Assembly (NCBI GenBank): GCA_965153455.1
Contig: OZ234498.1
Coordinates: forward strand, 19,716,001-19,780,000
Source: Sphagnum compactum
Taxonomy: Eukaryota; Bryophyta; Sphagnopsida; Sphagnales
DNA: 64,000 nt
Reading direction: 5' to 3'
Numbering within the stretch: position 1 is the stretch's first letter; every line of letters starts with the position of its first letter. The translations under genes were made by a program, and so were the position numbers. The notes beneath the pieces were generated by a model, which saw nothing but the letters and a program-made list of their open reading frames with translations, did no database searches and was not told where the DNA came from. Below are positions 11,976 through 22,450 of this stretch, piece by piece.

Positions 11976-12829
11976 CAACTTGATATTAATATTTTTATTA
12001 AATTTTTAATGCCATGTAGCATACTTACACTAGGCCATGTGTCATAATATAAAATCATTCAAGTATTTGAATTGAACGTCCTAGATTGATTCAAAATAAT
12101 AATAATAATATTATTATTAATATTAATAATCAAATATTAAGACACGTGGCAACACATCATTTGCCCTCAATTGTGACCAAAATAGTTGCATCTTAGTTGC
12201 ATGTGACAATACGTATACAATGGAGTCAAAGGATGAAATGTATTTGTTGACTTTTTTTTCATACAATACCCTTTGTCATTTGCGACTAGTTTATCACATG
12301 CGACTTGTCTTAGGCGACTAAAATGATTTTAGTTGCAAAATGTCTCTTGCAACTAAAATTCAGTTGTAAAGACTAGTCGAAAATACATGTTTTTCTTCTA
12401 GTGGTAGAAAATGGTCATTTTGCAACTGGTCCATGCGACTAATTTTTAGTTGCAAGTGACATTTGCAACTAAAATCTTAATAGTCGCGTTGGACAAGTCA
12501 TAAACGACATTAGTCGCAAACGACAATAAATTTTGGATGAAAGAAAAAGTCAACAAAATACACCTTCATCCTTTGACTTATCATATACGTATTGTCGCTT
12601 GCAACTAGGATGCGACTTTTTGGGTGAACAAGGGAACAAATTATGTGTTGCCACGTGTCCCAACTCTTAATAATTAAAAACATATATTTATTATTTTGAA
12701 ATAATCCAAGACGTTTAATTTATATATTTAGATGGTTTAGATTGTGACACGTGATGCAATAAAAATTTGCCATGTGGCATATTAATTGAATTTGTCCAAA
12801 TTCAATTTAAATCAATATTTAGGTATGTA

Positions 12830-12990
12830 GGTTGAACTAGGTACCTACCTACCTATATACCTACCTACCCTTCTAGGCTAAACACCTATCTAGATAAAAC
12901 CTATCTACCTACCTAGGCCAAATATCTATTTAGGTAGGTAGGTAGGTAGGAAAGTAGGTAGGTAAGTTAGGGAAGTATGTAGTTAGGTGT
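12830..12990. repeat. TACC tetranucleotide tract, right CACTA arm
   Basis: Partner of 11757-11975 in the inverted duplicate. It includes an uninterrupted ggtaggtaggtagg run near 12932. Confidence 0.85.
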
Positions 12991-13097
12991 AAACACATGA
13001 ATATTTTATTATTATTTTGGGTTTAGTTGTTTTCAATGGTTCATCCCATATGTGCATGTTTTTAAATATGAAAATATAAAGACAAAACACCTTGTTT

Positions 13098-13252
13098 ATA
13101 TACTTTTAAAGATGAGAATGAAAGCCAAAACATATGGGATAAACTTTTTAGTTGCAAGTCATTTGCGATTAAACATTTTTAGTTGCAAATGACTTGTAAC
13201 TAAAAAGCTTATCCCATATGTTTTAGCTTTCATTATCATCTTGAAAAGTATA
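13098..13252. repeat. Nested ~75-bp-arm hairpin inside the right CACTA arm
   Basis: Sequence from tatactttt (13098) through catatgggataaac and tttttagttgcaa is mirrored back through ttgtaactaaaaagcttatcccatatg to aaaagtata (13252), with a short loop at about 13170. The left arm has only a single diverged copy of this segment (about 11590-11645). The local palindrome therefore arose after, or independently of, the large inverted duplication. Confidence 0.85.
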
Positions 13253-13689
13253 TAATTAAATAAGTAAGTGACAACTTACTAGCCAACTAATTAACTAATA
13301 AAATTACTAATTATTTAATGAGATAATAATATTATTATATAAAATTTCATGAAATTAAAATAAGTAAAATTATTATTTTAACTACACTATAATTTTCCCA
13401 AAATTTTAATTTAAGTTTGAAGTTATAAATTACAAAGTGTGAATAATTATGTTAAATTTAAAAATAATTATGCACATATTAATTAATTCCTATATGACGT
13501 ACTTGCAATGGTTTTAAAATAATGTCACATTAATTAATTTTTTCTAATATAAGAATATAAATTAGATTATATGCAAATTTATGTTATAACAATAATTATT
13601 TAGTGTAACTTAGATTTAATAAACATAATCATTTATAATTATTTATAGAAGTGATTATTATGGATAACACTAGTAGAAAAAAACCCTTA

Positions 13690-14700
13690 AAACTCAATCA
13701 ATATTTTTTTCAATTACAATATAAATTTAAGATTCCAAAATAGTAATTCAAATATCAAATTTTAGATCAAATAAGTTTTTTGAAGTTAATTAACAAATTT
13801 CAGAATTGAAATGTCAATTTTCAGATTCAAATAATAATATTCAAAATTAAAATGTCCATTTTAAGACTCAACTAATAATTTTCTGAATTGAAATATTAAT
13901 TTCGAAAATCCTAATTAATATTTTGGAATTAAAATTTCAACTTTCAAGTCAAATAATTTCTTAAAACTTAAATTTAAAACTTCAAAATTCAAATAACAAA
14001 TTTCAAGTTGAAATAAAAATATTTCAAACCAAAATGTCAATTTTTAAACTCAATATAGATTTTGAATTGAAATACTAATTTCTAGATTCAAAAATAATAA
14101 TCTAGAATTCAAATATCAATTTCTAGATCAAATAAGTTTTTTAAATTTAAATAACAATTTCCAGAATTGAAATGTAAATTTTCAGATTCAAATAACAATA
14201 TTCAAATTGAAATGTCCATTTTTAGACTCAATTAATAATTTTCAGACTAGAAGTACTAATTTTGAAAATCCCAAATAATAATTTGGAATTGAAATTTCAG
14301 GTTCAAATCAAATGATTATTGAAAAGTTAAATGAATTTTTTTCGAAATTGAAATATAAATTTCCATATTCATGTAAAAATATTCAAAATTAAAATGTCCA
14401 TTTTTATAATCAATTAATAACTTTCTGAATTGAAATACTAATTTTTGGATTCGAAAACATGAATTTAGAATTCAAATATCAATTTTTAGATCAAGGAAAC
14501 CTTTTTGAATTTAAATTGAAAATATCATATTCAAATCAAAAATTTGAAATTCAAATAATCTTTTAAACAATTGAAATAATAATTTTCAGATTCAAATATC
14601 AAGTTTCAATTTCTAATATTGTTTTTAAAAACTAAAATAGTAGTTTTCATAATTGAAATATCAATTTTCAGATTTGAATAAAAAATTCAAAGTTCAAATA
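13690..14700. repeat. Degenerate ~25-30-bp AT-rich satellite in right CACTA arm
   Basis: Mirror image of the array at 9700-10560, with units such as aattgaaatgtccattttta and ttcagattcaaataa. Confidence 0.85.
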
Positions 14701-17029
14701 TTAATTTTGAAATTCATTATATGAACAATATACATACGTATGCATATACATATAATTTTAGTACATACATTAAAATACACCCGTATGTCATTGTAAAATA
14801 CCTTTAGGATGCAACTAATTTGGTGACTACTGCGACTAATGGGACATATCAACCTATTAATGGATGAAAATGAATGTAAAATTGGTCCAACCAATAGGAT
14901 GAAAATTTTAATAGTTGAAATTTGGTTTTGTAGTTGCAAATATTCCCAAATCCAGTCGTAAACGACTATAAGTCACATGTAGTCGTAAATGGAGTGGTTA
15001 CATTTTGATTGATTTCTACTAGTGCATTCATTATAAGTATTCAAACACCAATTCAATGTGATTCCATGCTATCATATGGTCATAATGGTGCTATTTCTAT
15101 GGATGTCACATTTGGCACAAATGACATGAAATTCCATCTATTCACCTTGATGGGGTTTGATGATCATTGCACATGTGTCCCTTTAGCTTGGATCAAATAG
15201 GCAAACAGTTGAGGATTTGATCGAATGGTTGAAACCATTAGAATATAAGATGTTATCACACATGCCAAATGAGAAACCATCATGTTTTCTTGTTGATGAT
15301 GCACTTCAAGAATTGAAGGCATTATGGTTAGTTTTATACATAATACCTACTTTGTGTTTATTTCCTTAGATGTTTTTTAGTATCTTTCATAAAAAATTTG
15401 ATTACTTCAAATGCATTTTATGTTGTATTGACCCCATCCACTCATGGTGATTTTATTGCATATGTGTCTTTATTATGGTCATATGGGGTATGGACAAGGT
15501 TCTCATCTACCTTTGTTGTTGGTGTGTTCTCAGAGCATGGCACTTACGTGAACTGAAAAAATCAAAGATGTGCAGGTGTGAGGTGGAATCCTCCAAGACC
15601 TTCATGATGTGATGTACATGTCCATCACATCATAGAGGAACAATTGATGACTTCAAAGAGTGTGGGAGGGTTACCATGAGAGAAAGCCTTCACAAACATA
15701 AGTTTAGTGATGCATGGACAAATTACTTCTGGACTTATTACCATCAATTTGGTAAATGATAATATTTATCATGGTTTAGTATTCAAATTTTTTTTGTAAT
15801 AATGTTATTCATCCTCGTGCATTGTGTTTATATTTGCAGAATTATGGATGGTGGATGTTCAAAGAGTGCCCCATTCTAACCAAAACATCTAAATGAACAT
15901 TGAATCATATCATGGTGTGTTGAAATGTTGGTTTGCTCTTGACACAAAAGGCCTTAGAGGGCGTAGGATTGATTGGTCGGTGTGGCAATTAATAACAACC
16001 ATTGCACACCACTACATGCAAACATTGGAAATTAAAAAAAGGTTTCATAAAAAACAAGGTTATGGAGGCCATTATTACACAAAGTGTAGAAAAAGCAACC
16101 CTTATTCCACTCACCCATGTGTACCACCAACCCTTGAGAATGATGAAGCTTGGGGTGTACGGAGCCAATGCCTTCCCAATGTAATTTATGCAGTGAAATT
16201 CTTATTCACCAAACTATTTTGTTGCACATGTGAATGGGCATTGCGAGGAAATATGTGTAAACACCAAATTGTGATCATTTTCACATGCACAGATATTTCT
16301 CAAGAGGATATCATTCATTACTATGGAACATGGTATGGATCATATTGTGGAAGGTTGGGTCACATGCTTGTAGACCCACAACATATTCCAAATGATATGG
16401 AGTCCAATGATGATGATGAAGATGAACATCTTGAAGGTGATGATGGGATCATGGAATTTGATGGGTTCAGGAGCATGGAGCAAAGTGATCTCCCTCTGGA
16501 TGCCATTGTAAAGTGTGGTGACACAATAATTTCATCAACCCCAATGGAAAGGGCTCTTGCACAATTGGTCACTACAATGCAAGAGATCACAAATGAATGT
16601 AAAGAAGGCGATGTGACACTTTATGAACATGCCACCTCACACATGAGAGTATTGGCATGTAATATTCATAACATACGCCTCACAAAGGCAAATGCAGTTT
16701 TACACCCAGGATTGGTGTTACACTACATAGAAGATGGATTGGGAAATAATGTCAAATGGCTCAAAGATTGGCATGAAACAATGTTCAATCACACAAATGC
16801 ACATATTAAACGATGTCATGAATAAATGTTTCAATTATTAATCAAGATTGTTGCCATTGGCATTGTTTTATAATCGATTTTGTATGGAGGAAACCACAGC
16901 CCAAATTCTTTAAACATCATGTATTCAACACACACATGAAGTCTAATATGCCACAAAGGTTATTATTGTTTCCAAGTAATATGCACAAAAAATTTGAAAT
17001 GAAAAAACATAAAGATAGTGATAATATTG

Positions 17030-17480
17030 GTGTTAAATGCAGGTATTGTAACTAAGCCCCAAAATCCTAGTTGGTAGAAGTAAGTACAAGTGCACATATT
17101 GTAATTAAGCCCCAAAATTCTAGTTGGTAATGGTAAGTATGGGTGCAAGTATTGCAATGAAACCTCAAAATTCCAATTGGTAGAAGTAAGTATAAGTATG
17201 GGTATTAAAAGTTTAAATAAAGAATCAACCTTAAATGTAATACCCACATGCATGGTCACTTCAAAATAACCCATCTAGATGATTTGGATACCCTTAAGTG
17301 AAGACATAGTCCTAAATGCAATACCCACATGCGAGGTCACTTTGAAATAACCCAACCCTATATGCAATATTCACATTCAAGGTCACTCTAAAATAATGCA
17401 TGTGGGGTTTAAGGCTTTTTAAATGAAGATCCTATCTTAAATGTAATACTCGCATGTTGGGTGATTCTAAAATAATTGGC
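17030..17480. repeat. GCAATACCCACAT repeats downstream of the MULE gene
   Basis: First comes a ~60-bp unit (cccaaaattctagttggtagaagtaagta) repeated about three times at 17040-17200. Then aatgcaatacccacatg plus aggtcactt plus aaataaccca units recur at 17230-17460. The motif is the reverse complement of the GGGTATTGC repeats at 8095-8345 and recurs at 19600-20640. Confidence 0.8.
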
Positions 17481-18980
17481 TAATTTCAAAATAATATGCT
17501 AATAAAGGTGCGTATAAAGGTTGGGGTTGTTGATTAGGAGCTCCATGATTCTTATTTTGTTTCATTGAAATTGAAAAGAGGTTGTATAGTTTGTGGAATA
17601 AATAGTATAATGACAATTGTGATCAAATTTATCTTGGTGCAAAAAAATTTCATGGAAAATTTGAATTTACAATCTACAACGTGGAATAATTATTTTAAAT
17701 AATGATTTCAATAACTTATTAAAACAAAAATATAATTAAATTAATCAATCAAATATCAAATTGATCAATTTAATTATTAAATCCAAAATTTTATTATCCA
17801 AGTAAATAAAGTTAAACCAAATGATTAATTAATTATTTTAAATAAATAAATGATTATCTAATTCTTGATAATTAATTATTTATCTATAAATTATTTAATT
17901 ATATGACAACATTTGTTGATAGTTCATTAATTATCTAAAATAATTTTTTAATCATTCATTAAATTGGGGGGAAATTTCTAGGGTTTAGACATACGTGAAG
18001 CAATATAACTTCAATATATATCTTTTTCAAAGATATTGGAAAAATTAGGTTGGAGAGATCACAAAGGTAAAAAGCAAACCTTATGTGAAGACCAACCTTA
18101 ATGCAATATCCAAAGTTTGTTGAAATCAAAATATTAAAAGTTCATGTTTAAAATTTCTTCAAATATGTTCATATATATATATTTCAAAAGAAATAATATA
18201 TAAAGTCTCTAATTTAATAAGATTTTAAATCATGTTTAAAAAACATTCAAAGCACATGATTTTTTACTTTTTTTCTTATGTTTCACATAAGAATAAAAAT
18301 GATCTCTCGCATATATTAATCCTATGTTTGATTGAAAATTTATTTAAATTTTTTTTGATATATAGTAAATAATTTCTTGGTTAAAATAATCATATAATGG
18401 GTTAGAAATATTTTATATTTTATACACATATAACACAAGTCCTTATGCAAATTTTATTTTTTGTGATGTATAATATTGGTTTAAATATTGGTCCAAATAT
18501 ATTGTTATTTATAACATATCAAATAACACATTATATATAAATAATGATATTATGGAATTATATTGTTGATTCATTTCAATACATATAATATTTTCATATT
18601 TATATATATATAAAATTTATACTATATATATTAACCATGGTTATGTATATTACAATTATTTTTAATGAACTTTGTTTTTAATGTGAATGAGAAAATTCCA
18701 AAATATTAATAGTTAGGTATGAAAATGTTCATAAGTTCTTGGAAGCCATGCCAGAAATTGTATGGATTTGGAAGCTTTGTGAGGGTCAAGTTGTTATGTA
18801 ATGTTTTTGACACCTTCAAAAGCTTAAAAATGATTCAACTATTCAAGAAACACAGCAGTGTTCATAAAAAAATAACCAAGAATTTGTAGCCGTGACAAAT
18901 TACTAGTTTCAACAAAAGCTCATCACCAAGGTTGTTAGATTTATTAAAGTGTTGACATTGACCAAGTTAAACAACCTAGC
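17480..18980. other. AT-rich, no gene; partial module A copy at 17962-18080
   Basis: Contains a shortened same-orientation copy of module A (ggggggaaatttctagggtttagacata, then ggttggagagatcacaaaggtaaaa at about 18045). The remainder is A/T-rich without coding motifs. Confidence 0.6.
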
Positions 18981-19200
18981 TTAACATAAGTAATAGGTTA
19001 GTAAACTACTTGTTAAGTAACTTAATTAACTACCTAGTAGGCTACCTACATAATATAGGCTTATTATGTACTTTACTCATTAATGTAGGCCTTCTAAGTT
19101 AATATCTTATATGGTTTAGGTAGGTATTCAAAGTGGTTGAACTTATTAAGTATACCTACCAGTTATGTAAGTAGTTTACTACCTTAGGCCACGTAAGCCT
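18980..19200. repeat. Diverged TACC tract
   Basis: Scattered ctacctagtaggctacctac and gtaggtatt units upstream of module A copy 3, matching the order seen at 6.8-7.4 kb. Confidence 0.6.
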
Positions 19201-19290
19201 AATAAGTATTTATGACAGTTTAATGTCTATTTTTTTATATATTATAACATATTAAATTTGAACTAAAAAAATTTATTAAGAAAAAAACAC

Positions 19291-19570
19291 ATTTTTTCAT
19301 ATAATTGTTATAAGTATATATTATTGGATTATGATTTAAGTTTAGAGTTTGAGACATATAAATTAATTAACATTTTTTTAACAAGTCTATAATAATTAGA
19401 ATAAATCTAGGGTGCATTTTAGGGGCAATTTTATATGTAAAAGAATGCAATATATATTTATACGTATTTTTTAAAGAAAATGAAAAAAATCAGCTTGGAG
19501 ATATTAGCAAATGGTAAGAGACATACCTTCTTTTGTGTTTTGTTACAAATTTTATTTAATTATTTAAAAA
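19291..19570 (+). repeat. Repeat module A, copy 3
   Basis: Same-orientation copy of 7140-7400: taagtatatattattggatta, then gatttaagtttaga, cataaattaattaa, a remnant of the tttagggg segment, and agcttggagatattagcaaatggtaagagacata. Diverged by many substitutions and small indels. Confidence 0.75.
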
Positions 19571-19599
19571 ATTAAGGCCAAATTTTTAGTTGGTGAAAG

Positions 19600-20640
19600 T
19601 AAGTGCATGTGTGGATATTGCAAAATTATATGAAACCTTAACCCTAAATGCAATAGCCATATTCAAGTTCATTTCAAAATAACCCATAAGTGATTTAGGT
19701 AAAACCTTAAGTGAAAGCCCAACCTTAAATGCAATACCCACAAGTAAGGTCGCTTCGAAATACCCAATATGTAGTTTAGGTGGCGCCTTTGAATGAAGAT
19801 TAAGGCCTAAATGCAATACTTGCATGCAAGTTCATACTGAAATAATCCATAGGTGATTGAAGCAAACCTTATATAATGACCCAACCTTAAATGCAATACT
19901 CGGATGTAAAATCATTTCAAAATAATTAATAAGTGGTTTGGGTGTCCAAAAAATGTTTCTTTATTTACCTAAATTAATTATTATTCTGAATTAATTTTAT
20001 GATAGTTAATTTTCATGAATAATTATCCAAAATAATGATTTAAATAACTTATCAACCTAAAAGAATTTAAATAAAATAATAAATTAAATATCAAATTATC
20101 AATTTGATTTTTAGATCTAAATTTTAATTATATGAATGATTAAGGTTCAACCAAATGACTAGTTAATTAATATTAAAAATAATCGATTTTCTAAATATGA
20201 TAATCAATCATTTGCATTATTTGAAGGAATTTTAAATAATTCTTTAATTATGACATTATTTGTTGATACTTAGGCTAGATTATTATGTCATATGAATCCC
20301 CTAAATATTGCTTTGAAGACCTATATGCGGGTATTGTTAAAGATGCTTAAAATCATCAAATATTTATGGACCTATATGTGGGTATTGCAATGAATGTTAA
20401 AAAACCAATGATTATTATAGGACCTATATGCAGGTATTGCAATGAATGTAAAAAAATCACCAACTACTCTGGGACCTATATGTGGGTATTGGATATTTGA
20501 AAATGGCCTTATGGAATTTAGAATAGAAAATGATGTAGGTATTACATGTTTAGAATGTGGATATTAAAAAAAAAATCTTTAGGTGATGTGAGTCCTATTA
20601 CATTAAATGTAGGTATTACACAATGTTCATTTTGATATTT
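19600..20640. repeat. Second array of ATACCC / GGGTAT motifs
   Basis: The left part (19600-19940) carries aaatgcaatacccaca-type units. The right part (20300-20640) carries the opposite sense, acctatatgtgggtattg, spaced about 50-60 bp. About 360 bp of AT-rich sequence lies between. No transposase is present, so this could be a deletion derivative of the same element family as the MULE at 8-17 kb. Confidence 0.7.
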
Positions 20641-20649
20641 GTAAATCTT

Positions 20650-22450
20650 AAACAAATTAATGTTACCTATTCATATATGCCTATTTAAGTTTTAATTTTT
20701 ACATCTAAAGTATCAAAAAGATTATGAAAAAGAAGACATATATGATTAACCATATACCCATCACACAAATGTGATTAGAAGAAAATATTATATTGATAAA
20801 AGATGTACAAAAATGGGTGGATCAAAAATTGCTAAAAAATGCAATGAAAAAAAAGGTTTTCTATAATATATCAAAGGACCAAAGTTCAAAAATTGCGTAA
20901 TCCAAAAATTGAAAAGGCTAAAAGAACCTAACTAACTATATAAAATGAAAACCCTAAACCATATCATTTTTTATAATCCCGTGTTTAGTTCGGTAAACAA
21001 CTACTACATTTGCAGCCTTCACTACATGACAAACAATGTATAAATGGCAGTGTTACATTTCAACCTAAATTGCATTTGCAACAAACTCTTCCTTTGTTAT
21101 GCCCTAAACCCTATAAACACCAAAAACCACCAAATTAAACCCTAACACACCTCGGATGAAACAACATTATAAAAAAACAATAAACATTTATTATTATTGT
21201 TTTTTACCTTCCATGAATCAATCTAAATTCATGGAAATCCAATACATTTGTCAATTTTCATGTCCGATTTGCTTTAGTGGACTTTTGATCCCAATTGTTG
21301 ACATCCCATGCCATTTTCAATTGTCATGCATATGCAGAACGGGTGAATCAGATCATTTCTTGTAAATTTTCATCCTTCTCCATTTGTGATGTTGCATCTC
21401 GAGGCATGTTTCCCATGCCTTAGGTATTAAGACCCAACACCTTCAACAATTGTTTTGAAGCTAATTTGACCAAAGTTGGTTTTGGTAATGGTGAGCATTA
21501 TTCTGTAACAATTACCAACTTATCCCATTCACATTGGGTTTTGGCACAAACGCGAATGTAACCTTTTGATCATTCTCCCATTGCACGGCCATGGCATCTC
21601 TCAAGATGTGAACATTCATTTTAGCATGGGCTTGATATCGAAGACCTCTTTCAAAAGTTCAAGGCTTCCCAAGTTTGGCCTTTTCTACCACCAAGCCATG
21701 CACCTCTTTCAAATGCTTAGTTTACAACCATTTGGCACAATATGCAACAATTCAAATGTTAACTTTACACTTCCATTTCGATCCAACTTTCATCCATTAG
21801 GTGAACAATAATTTTGAATTATTTGAAACAAATTTTTTAATACTGAATGCGGGACTTTTTCCCACTTACAAGTTGTAGTGTTATAGTACATGAAGAAAGT
21901 ATAAATGGACTCACCATATGTTGAATTTATGAAAAAATCATTTTATTTTCTCTCCAAAATTCAAAAATAAAATTATCTATCTAAAATAGGTGTTTACAAT
22001 TAATTTGAATACCATGTCTAAGTTTAATGGACTTTTATATAGGTGAAAATTTGACGAAAATGACAAAGTCCTTCATTTTTACATCTTTGTGAAATACTAG
22101 AGTCTTCTTCACAAACATTGTAGCCTAGGAGATTCTACAAGGTCCCCATGAATTATTTTATGCAAATGGTAATCTTTATAGAAATTTTCTAGGTGGGAAG
22201 TGATGATGCATCACAAATTAATTCACACATGTGTAAATTTAAGTTATTTTTAAAATCTCAAGTTACAAATTACAAATTGTTATGCATAAAATAGTAAATG
22301 AAAATCTGAAGTCCAACTATGTTTCAAGCAAAGTAAAATTAATATAAAAAATGAAAAATTGAACTTGGGAGGCACCTCATCTAATTAACATGAGAGGTGA
22401 ATAGGAGATGATAAACCCTTCACAACCAATGCAATTGAAAAATTGGCACA
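20650..22450. other. No gene recognised
   Basis: Short open frames at 21156-21365 and 21566-21811 are cysteine- and histidine-containing but match no motif I can name. They may be decayed transposon coding. Nothing else stands out. Confidence 0.45.

Larger units (their letters stand above)
9346..15024. mobile_element. Inverted-duplicate CACTA (En/Spm-type) element, non-autonomous, 5.68 kb
   Basis: Both ends carry the CACTA-type terminus CACTAGTAGAAATC, and the match extends through aaaatgtaaccactcc. The left end has an extra CACTAGTA. A 3-bp duplication CAT flanks it (9343-9345 and 15025-15027), as expected for the CACTA superfamily. The element is a giant palindrome with its axis near 12400: for example gacacgtggcaacacat at about 12140 pairs with atgtgttgccacgtgtc at about 12645, and the tacctac tracts and AT-rich satellites also mirror. 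GCGACTA/TAGTCGC subterminal motifs cluster at both ends and around the axis. No transposase is present. Arms are about 3.06 and 2.62 kb, so indels have accumulated. It interrupts the MULE gene. Confidence 0.9.
8590..16825 (+). pseudogene. Decayed MULE (Mutator-like) transposase, split by a CACTA insertion
   Basis: N-terminal coding: 8600-8756 (VTIQFAYVPYARILEFLEGE...) and 9025-9345 (HYASRMSQALKDHIWAQLSLGY; KAIWWEHVNVGESMTRDDF). The gene resumes at 15025: IQCDSMLSYGHNGAISMDVT and a FLVDDALQELKALW block (MULE transposase core), then CVLRAWHLRELKK at about 15520, then an open frame 15893-16825. That frame holds SYHGVLKCWFALDTKGLRGRR and a SWIM-type zinc finger (CTCEWALRGNMCKHQ, CxC...CxH) near residues 110-125, with an acidic linker behind it. 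Frameshifts lie near 9230 and 15195, a stop precedes 15893, and stretches between look intronic. In life it would encode a nuclear DDE transposase; this copy cannot make one continuous protein. Joining 9345 to 15028 restores the frame across the insertion site. Confidence 0.88.

Noticed and set aside
7140-19570. Module A copies as LTRs of one retrotransposon enclosing the MULE
   Set aside because: There are three copies of unequal length, no TG...CA ends, and the enclosed coding is a DNA transposase.
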